From Polytrichum commune (taxonomy: Eukaryota; Streptophyta; Polytrichopsida; Polytrichales; Polytrichaceae), in NCBI GenBank assembly GCA_950295325.1, contig OX485809.1:4216001-4280000 (forward strand): DNA of 64,000 nt, read 5' to 3'. The notes under the pieces were generated by a model that ran no database searches, was not told the origin of the DNA, and saw nothing but the letters and a program-made list of their open reading frames with translations. Both the position numbers and the translations under genes were made by a program. This document shows positions 56,445 to 64,000 of the stretch, one piece after another. Numbering within the stretch: the stretch's first letter is position 1; each line of letters opens with the position of its first letter.

Positions 56445-57977
56445 ACCAGCAGTAAAAAGAGGAGGCAACACATTGTCCATGATACAATGTCAGGGGCCAC
56501 TAGCAAGAGGAAGAATCGCAGCAGTCTTGGAGGCTCCAGCTTCACAGGGAGTGATGATTTGGAGGAGAATAAAATCACCCAGGATAGGGATGGGGTGCTT
56601 TCCTCCGAGGAGGACCTTGAAATTGTGGTGCTTGAAAACGAGGTTCGTGAGTTGGGAGCTAAGATTTTGGCCTTCCGGGAGAAGGGGCTTGGCTCTTTCG
56701 CCCGGTGTAGCGAAGAACGCGTGCGTGCTTACATCTCCAACCGGTCCCATCAAGGTAAAGAAGTTGCAACGTGAATCCTGCCCACAATAATAGTTCTCTC
56801 TTTTCTCTTGCAACATAGCATTTTCGACATGGTAAGGAAGTAGACTCTTTCGAGAATTGGGTACGATTGTATTTTAGGGTCAATGTCTATCATCGTATGC
56901 CAGCATTGGTGATTCTCATACAAAAACAAGTAAGCCTATTGCAGAATCTTAAATAGTCTATAGGCGCAAATGAGCCAAATTATTTCAGCTCGCAGGTACC
57001 AAATCAAACTTTCTGATAAGTTGTTGAAGGTAGAATTTAAGGTACGCCAGCAGTAACATTCATGCATTTGTATCTATGGTGTAGTGGCTACTTTAATCAT
57101 TGCGATGCGCATTCTGAAACTATGGTATTGGTGACCGTGTGGACATTAGGGCTTAAGTCGCAGGTCTACAGCTTAGCATCGAGGTTGGATAGGTTGAGCA
57201 GTGTCTTCATTTCTCCAAATCTTTGCAAACGTTTTCAGAACTTGCAATGCAAAGATCTTGTGGTTCCAGTTTACTAAGGAAGACGTGCCTTAGATGGATA
57301 CTTTTCTCTCTGCATCCACTTCTCGTAGGATATGAAACACGCAATGAGTAGTACAAGATGATTAGCAAATCCAAATCATGCCCATAGCCATTTGCCTCAT
57401 AATTGTCGGAGCTCATATGAATATCTTGTTCATTATTATTAAGATTAGTGAAGATTCATTAAGTGGTCATATAGGTCCCCCCAACCATCTTGACTATTGA
57501 ATTTAGAATGGTTATCATATTTTGAGCATGTAGTCCAACTTCTTTTGAACATTTCTTTTCGATGCCAGTTCTTAGATACACCTAACAACATTCCACTCAA
57601 ATATAGGTGTTTAGATTATTGTTGCGTTCGATTTAGGCATGTGTACCTTACCTGAGACTTGAATCCAAACCTCAGGCTCCACCCCCGGATTACATAACTG
57701 CCTGGAAAAAATTGGCCAATAATCCGTTTTTTTATTGCTATCTGTGATGCCAGAGGCAACAATAGATGCTGCAGCAACAGACAGTAAAGACAGCGATGAT
57801 GATCTAAGGCAGTCTTTGAAGGAAAGACTGGCGATTGCAAATGAAGCATTGCCAGCTCTTCTGAAAGAGCTTGTGACTTGGAAGACAAAGATAAGACAAG
57901 CTGTGGACATTATGAAGAAAGGCCATCGGTTGTCTCTCCTTGATGAAGATGATGAAGCTGTGGAGGTTGCATTATGA
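56436..57977 (+). CDS. Two-exon gene: small basic/coiled-coil protein, probably nuclear
   Basis: I predict join(56436..56754, 57754..57977), 180 residues. The donor is CATCAAG|GTAAAG and the acceptor is GATGCCAG|AGGC after a T-rich tract; the frame is kept exactly across the 999-base intron (CAA G + AG GCA). Residues 1-36 are basic, serine-rich, with SSKKRRQH and TSKRKNRSS as likely nuclear signals. An acidic linker follows. Residues about 69-84 (LEIVVLENEVRELGAKIL) look helical and coiled-coil. Exon 2 gives DLRQSLKERL, ALPALLKELV and an acidic end (LLDEDDEAVEVAL). The layout recalls from memory a plant-wide small protein of unknown function with an NEVKEL-KIL-YR helix and a downstream LP-VLK-M segment; I cannot name it. 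ATG context GACATGT is good. It converges on the PHR2-like gene. Confidence 0.7.
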
Positions 57978-58993
57978 CAGCATGATTTGTCACATATTCA
58001 TGCATTCATGCAGTGGTCAGGCTTGGCAATCGATTTTGGCAATGAGGCTATTCCTGATTGCATTCAAGGAGGCAAATTATCACCCAAAATTGATGATTCT
58101 GCCAAAAGCTGGTAATGAACATGTGTTTCCCTGCCATCAACTGTAGTAAGCACCCAATATATCTACTTACCTTGCTGCCAACGCTGAGTAGGTTGGCGCA
58201 TTCTACAGCCCATGGCAGGGCTCCTCCTGTTAGTATTGTTCTTTGTTCCATTCCAGAGATGGAAAACAACAAAATGTCATATGTTAGCCCTTGCCTGGAA
58301 GGCCACAAACCCCATGTATGGTAGAGCTGTCAACATTGGTGTCCTGGATATGTGGCCAAGGGGATATGTGTCCTGGAAGGCCACATATCCCCTTGGCTGC
58401 CTTTTGATGAGTTTGAGGGCTCTTCCAGTAGTTGCAATCACATTCCAGTTCATATTCCACCCTTGTAAGCAATGAGCACTGCACAAATGCGAACCTGAAA
58501 TAGTGTGCCCTGCATGGTTCTGCACTGTTACATTAATCACTATAAATGAAGCACAATACATTTGCTTACTTACTGGAACCTATGACACTCTTTGCAGAAT
58601 CTATAGGTGCACATCATATAATTGACACTCACCCTCACCCTGCAAGATTGGAAAAACAGAAGCATGACTTCATTATGAGAAATCTTCAAGTTTTCCTTGT
58701 GGTACATTTTCCTACAGTTCCCAGTCTGCCCTTAAATCTATAAGAGAAAATCTTAGAATCTAGAGTGGATTTTGGGATAAATTCCACTCAGATGACCATA
58801 TTTGTAACAAAATTTACAGCTTATCAATCAGAAGGTTCTGGAGGAGTATTCTTCTTGTGAAGATGTGGATATGCCTACTCTACTTGGTAATGGGTGCAAG
58901 GATGCCTGATCCAAACTCCAACCCAGAGCACCAAGCTACATGTGTGGTTGTGGTAGTCTCTTCTTGGACACAACTTGGACTTGATCTCATGCA
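57978..58993. other. Convergent intergenic spacer
   Basis: About 1 kb between the 3' ends of two convergent genes. It should hold both 3' untranslated regions. A short inverted repeat (GCCAAGGGGATATGTG and CACATATCCCCTTGGC, about 58353-58396) could act in 3'-end formation or be chance. No gene recognised. Confidence 0.5.
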
Positions 58994-61900
58994 TCACACT
59001 GGAGCAAGAGAGACACGGCGCTTGGCTGCTTCAACTTCTGATTTTCTCTTAGCCACACCGTATTTCTTTGTGATGAACCTGAAATAAGCCATATTAAGGT
59101 TGCTTCACTTTCTAAATATGGGATCAAAATTGAAGTGTCATACAGGCTACCTAAACTTTTGCTGCTATATCATACGTATCTAAATCTTCTTAATTCATGA
59201 GTTGCAGAACAACATTGCAGTTTTGAATTTCAATTGAGCCACAACCTGATCCCCAAGAATTAATAAGAGAGGAAGAGGAGGATACAGTCTGGACTTTTCA
59301 GAAGAAACTGCAAAAAGTGAAATTCTAAAAATCCACAAGATTTCGGGAGCAGTTACTTTTGAGGCATTCAGGAATGTTCAGAAAGTTGTTGGGAAATATA
59401 CATCAAGTCAATATCGAGTAAAGAGGGAGGAGTGGATGCACACCTAAAGAAATCACGCCATAGCAGTTCAAACACAAGCCCATTATCCTCACCACTTCCT
59501 CCAGCCTTCACTGCCAAAGTTGACATTGCTCCAGCTCTGCTTACTCCAATCCAGTATTAGTACACTCTCTACCCAAAACATTTCATTAGCAACACATCTA
59601 GTGCATCCTTGTTGGGATTCAAACATACAGTGAGGTGAGCAATGCGGAAAGCAAATAAAGACCGAGTACCTTAACAGAAAAGAAGTAACTGCACTGATTA
59701 CATTAGACAGTGTGGGCCGCACTGTTGAGCTTATTTCCATACTAAAAACACTAGGGACGAAACTTTGAATGCACACTATTATTGACCCACATTACTTGAA
59801 ATCAATGTTGTGCATTCCATTATAAACTAGTGTCCATTTGAAAGACTTCCACCCTGAGGGAAGGAGGTGGATATATCACAGTAGCATGACAAATGCAACT
59901 AGGGTTACACTCTATTTTCATGCATGATGGTGTACTCTGGGCCACACTTTAGGGCTGCCCAGGGCATGTCACACTATACATCTGCCCACACTATTTACCA
60001 TAATCAGTGTAGTTTCGAAAGGTTGTGCCTGAAAAAACAAGCAAAGGGTCTTGAATTTCTACTACATAAGGGTGTCAAATCCAGCAGTATTATGAAGCCC
60101 ATTGCCAGAAGTCGTATATAACTGAGCAACAATTGGAAGACCAAGCAGTGAAATATAGGATGTGCTCTCATGTACAGAACTAACCTGGAGCCATTCTTGA
60201 GATCCTCAAACATGCGGCGAGGGGAGAGACAGCCCATGGACAACCAAGGAGAAATCTTGCAGGAGAAATCAGCCCCGTACAAGCTCTCACCAGCTGGCTC
60301 TGAAGAGTTGTTAACCTTGGCCTTGGTCACAGCATGGCTTGGCCTTTCTAAGGAAAATCTCTGTAGCCTCTTGAGTGCTTCACCTTCACCTCCCACTACT
60401 CCTGGTCCACCTGCTGGTTGATTGTCCTACACATGACAAAATTGAGAATGAGAAACTGCCTTGGTGTATCATAAAAAGATAAGCCCCATATTGGAGCAAC
60501 TATGAAGGAAGTGATCTGAGTCCAGAAGACCTACTAAACATGCCTCCACACAGAGCTCCACTACCTTCAATAAGGTAGACATGTCTTATTCAAACACCAA
60601 CCTTATTCACACACCTACTTTTGTGGTGTAAAATGGTTCAATATTCTCCTAAAACGAACACTACTAACATTATTCTAAGGTTCAAGATGACGGCTCAATG
60701 ATTGGGATAGCCAAAAAGTCAATGCTCAACACCCGCTCTATACTAACCACTTTGTGCACACGTACATAATCACTTAAGATCGCACGTCTATTCTTTAGAA
60801 AGTTGTCAGAAATTGACATTGTCACCTTGATCTCATTCTTATCGATTCATACAAGAATTGCTAATCAGCTTGATTTTGAATTTCAAGAATTTATTGCACA
60901 TCAAAAGAGGCAAAACATCCTGGGAGTAACCGTAATAGGCTCGTCTACCTTACACCCCAGAAAGAAGAAAATCAGATCAACCTATGGTGTAGTCAAGCGC
61001 CCTCATTGTATTTGGAAGCACTATGCAAGAACCAAGTGAGTGTCTGACAGGCACATTAAACTTTGGAGACCCACCAGCATCATAAAGGTGCTACATAGTG
61101 AGGGGAACTACCTGTCTCAATGCTGCAGGATTCAACCCAAGTTCCTGAAGGGAGGGAATGTTGCCGGCTTTTACTTTTCCACCTGCTGGGGGACCCTTGA
61201 GCTGATGAGGCGTAAGAATTGTATCCCTCACAGTGACATTTTGAACCTTCTCCCGAAACCCGCCATAATTTGAGGGCATGTCTTGTAGCTTGAAAGGTAG
61301 GTCGTCGATATGGAACAGAGTACTACCCCAGAAGGACTTTGTCTCTACCCCCTGTTCTTGCAGAGCTGCTGAGACATTCTCCTCAGACTGCATAGACATG
61401 GAAACCAAGGGAAGCAAGGGGTCAATCCCAAGCCAGCATATGTGAAGTGCTGACAGTACCAGATAAAAAGAACAAAGCTGGAATTCAACAGAATCTATCT
61501 ATGAAGCGCAAACTCGTGAGATTAGAATAAGTTTGTATCTTGGTACCTTGAGCTCATCAGAGGTGACCTCCTGATGGACATACAGACCGTCCGCGCCCAC
61601 ACTTTTGGCCAGATCAACAAGCACTTGCTCTGGCTGTCCAATCCTGACAAACAAATCTGAACCCCTCTCCCTCAAACTGGACCGCAAATTGGTAACACAC
61701 TCTAACAGGAATTGTGCACGATAAGGGCCTGTCTTGTCAAACCCTGCAGTTGACTTTCCATAATCTCTTGGATCAAAGCAGAATACCGGGAGGACACAGA
61801 GAGACTCTCGACTTGCAGTCACAAGAGCCTCGTTGTCATGAACGCGCAAGTCATTCCTAAACCATACAATTGAAGCCCTGCGTAGACCTGCAGAACTTCC

Positions 61901-63956
61901 TGGATCCTTAAACTTAGAACCACATAGACGGTCGTACTCTGGAAAACTTGAGACAAATTTTGATGACTCCTTTGACTTGGTGATAGCAGTAGGAGCTGGT
62001 ATGTCAAGAGCAACCTGTACACAAAGGTCTTATCAGAATGTAATTACTCGCCTCTTCAGTTACAGAAGTCAAATACTTGCAACTAGGTCTCAGAACTTGT
62101 CTCATGCTCAGAATTCTAGTTAAGTGGTGAGGAAGGCATGTGGGCTTTACATGCTCACTCCCTTAATTGAACACCTTTATTTGAGTGGTATATGGCAAGG
62201 TTTGTAGTCAAGAATGGACACCCAACATACATGTGATACAAGGAGATTGGACTATGTGCTCCCAATATGTTAACCATTCTAGGTTCAACTGTAAACACAA
62301 CTAGGAGGGCCTATTTGATCACTTTAAGGAAAGACAATCTTCACATTTATAACTTCTGCATCTCAACTTCAATTCTGAAACTTGAAATGACAATCTGTGT
62401 GACACACAAGTGTGAACCGGAGAAGGCACCATAGTGCCACATGCCTTAAACCATTGTCTAACTGAAAGGATTCAACACATTATTCCTCGTGGATGCCCAG
62501 TACTTGCCTGAACCTTCGAAGAGGGCATGACTGGCACTGGGCTATGGCTCTTCTTCTGTGAAGGAGTTGCTGGTGAGACAGCAGTACCTCGCCCACCTCG
62601 ATTTGAAGTTCCTGATGTCTCATTGCTCTTGCCAAAAAGGAGGCTGGAGGACAGCACAGAATTTAGGGCAAGGGTGATAGAAGCAGCCCCAGGAAATGGG
62701 TTGCCTACGATACCTACAGCAAGAAATTCACAGCCAAAAAGTCAGGTGCAATTTCAGTGTAATCAACATCTGCAAAATGCTGATTGAAACTCTACAGAAA
62801 ACTAACAAGTGGACGGATGACCTAGAACGTCTCAGTGCTGGAAAGAAGACAAGAGGCGTGTATGTAGCTGCCTAGTGAAGGGATGAAACCGGTTAAGAAC
62901 AGATAGCAATACTAAGCTCCTGATGTCTCATTGCCCTTGGCAAAAAGGAGGATGGAAGAGACTACAGAATTTAGGGCAAGGGTGATAGAAGCAGCCCCAG
63001 GATATGGTTGCCTACGACACCTACAGCAAGACATTCGCAGCAAAGACGCCAGATGTTATTTCAGTGAGAATGATTGTTACCAACATCCACAAAATGCTGA
63101 CTGATACCTCACAGCAAACTAGCAATTCGACGGCTGACCTGTAAGTGTCTCAGTCTTGGAAGCAAGAAAAGAGGGATGTGGCTGCCCAGTGAAGGCATGA
63201 AACCGGCTAAGAGCAATTAGGAATACTCTACCATTGCTTAGAATTGCTGTCAAGCTAGAGAGTCACTAGAATCGTCATAAGTTCGGCAATGTGAACCTTC
63301 TGAATCCTATCGTGTCTAATCAGGAAGAAGGAACAGAGAGAATCAGATTGAAAACCAAGCACATAAAAATTACGATAAAGTTGCTCATCGTATTCAGCGG
63401 TCCATCAGTTGATCTATATTTGAATAGATGAAAGCATTGCACAAAATAGTCAGAATCAGCTTTGGATTTCTTCTGGTGCCATCGATTGGCTCAAAGTCCA
63501 AATTCACATCGATTCGCTCAAGTTTCCAAAAACGCAATGCAACACAAAGAACACTGAAGATGATACAATTTCACTGCCATCACTTTATAGACCATCCCCA
63601 ACCTTCTGGGACTTCAAGAAAAGAATGCGAGACAATATGATCACCCCACCCTAAACCCAAATGGGACAAATCCTGATTCACAAAGAGGAATCCACGACAC
63701 AAGCTATGTCTCTGCACTAATTGTCCCTTTCCCCACCAAAACCAAACCACACCAAACCACACCAAAACAAAACAGAGAGAACAGAACAGAATAAAACCAA
63801 ATCCATGTCGATTTCCACACCTTGAGATCCGGGAATCATCATCGTTACAGGTAACTCTTCCTGCTCCTGTTCTCCTCTTGCTGATTGCTCCACCCTCATA
63901 GGAATTGGACGCTGCGGCCGGCTGTTGGCAAGTGTCTGATGCAGGTTGCGATCCAT
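58994..63956 (-). CDS. PHR2: PHR2-like photolyase/cryptochrome-family protein, seven exons
   Basis: I predict complement of join(58994..59078, 59444..59536, 60185..60426, 61112..61387, 61547..62014, 62508..62713, 63821..63956), 501 residues; phases agree at every junction. The photolyase N-terminal domain starts near residue 162 with VWFRNDLRVHDNEA, then CFDPRDYGKS, FDKTGPYRAQFL, FWGSTLFHIDDLPF, FSCKISPWLSMGCLSPRRMF (about 416-435) and ELLWRDFFRFITKKYG. It stops 28 codons into exon 7, as in Arabidopsis PHR2 (about 447 residues), so it lacks most of the FAD-binding helical domain of true photolyases and CRY-DASH. DNA repair or light sensing is thus unproven; the family role is unclear. The frame stays open to the window edge, so the start at 63956 is likely but not certain. 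Exon 2 seems to end in a GC donor (CAG|GCAAGT). Confidence 0.9.
62611..63231. repeat. Tandem duplication of part of PHR2-like exon 2 and intron 1
   Basis: Unit 1 (62611-62918) and unit 2 (62919-63231) share CCTGATGTCTCATTGC, CAGAATTTAGGGCAAGGGTG, TAGAAGCAGCCCCAGGA, CACAAAATGCTGA-like and GAAACCGG[T/C]TAAGA segments. Unit 1 includes the 5' part of exon 2. The exon copy in unit 2, inside intron 1, has lost a base and reads into a stop, so it is a dead exon. Confidence 0.9.
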
Positions 63957-64000
63957 GAGGAGTTCGAGATCCTCGAATCCGCCATAGCTGGAGGCCGCCA

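Noticed and set aside
56473-56883. Alternate frames of about 105 codons over exon 1 at 56.4-56.8 kb
   Set aside because: Only the frame from 56436 splices in phase to the exon at 57754 and has sensible composition.
58994-62022. Calling the minus-strand photolyase-like gene CRY-DASH or CRY3
   Set aside because: The N-terminal motifs first suggested it, but the short end after ELLWRDFFRFITKKY and the DDLPF to SCKISPW spacing fit the PHR2 type, and no FAD-domain exons follow.
1-64000. tRNA or rRNA genes
   Set aside because: I saw no convincing A and B box pair with a cloverleaf, and no rRNA core sequence. A tRNAscan run would be decisive.

Overview
This window is nuclear DNA of a land plant. 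It holds an intron-less plant-type subtilase, a PHR2-type photolyase-like gene cut by short introns, and an AT-rich intergenic space crowded with DNA-transposon remnants and MITEs. The exact lineage cannot be read from the sequence. The first two genes look like a family I cannot tie to a flowering plant, so a non-flowering lineage is possible, but this is a weak inference. I saw no prokaryotic operon, CRISPR array, rRNA or convincing tRNA.

Genes. (1) Two tandem single-exon paralogues of an unrecognised small protein family lie at 141-575 and 1120-1518, followed by a broken partial third copy at about 1590-1760. (2) A complete secreted subtilase of 779 residues lies at 36668-39007. (3) A two-exon gene for a 180-residue nuclear-looking coiled-coil protein spans 56436-57977; its start codon lies in the second unit of a 262-bp tandem duplication. 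(4) A seven-exon PHR2-like gene lies on the minus strand, 63956 to 58994, convergent with gene 3. One of its introns appears to use a GC donor, and intron 1 carries a decayed duplicate of exon 2.

Mobile DNA. From about 1.6 to 36 kb and 39 to 55 kb I find almost only repeats. Several elements can be delimited to the base by terminal inverted repeats plus target-site duplications: pogo/Tc1-type (TA), PIF/Harbinger-like (TTA), a Mutator-like element with a perfect 9-bp duplication, and two copies of a 942/943-bp CCGTAG-ended element. Three separate pogo-type remnants each keep the C-terminal end of a transposase with a PCNA-interacting (PIP-like) box. One insertion, 34052-35448, is proved by an empty-site paralogue at 50.27 kb and itself contains a Harbinger-like MITE. 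Other repeats are a dispersed CCGGTT-rich family, the GGGCC-CACTT MITE family, a two-part minisatellite at 29.5-30.5 kb, a 55-bp-arm hairpin at 53.1 kb and a LINE-type RNase H remnant at 51.7 kb.

The genes do not form a pathway or cluster; they are islands in repeat-rich sequence. I found no clear new biological system. The most interesting observations are the repeated PIP-type tails, the nested insertion with its empty site, the small-protein paralogues, and the local duplications that reshaped genes 3 and 4.
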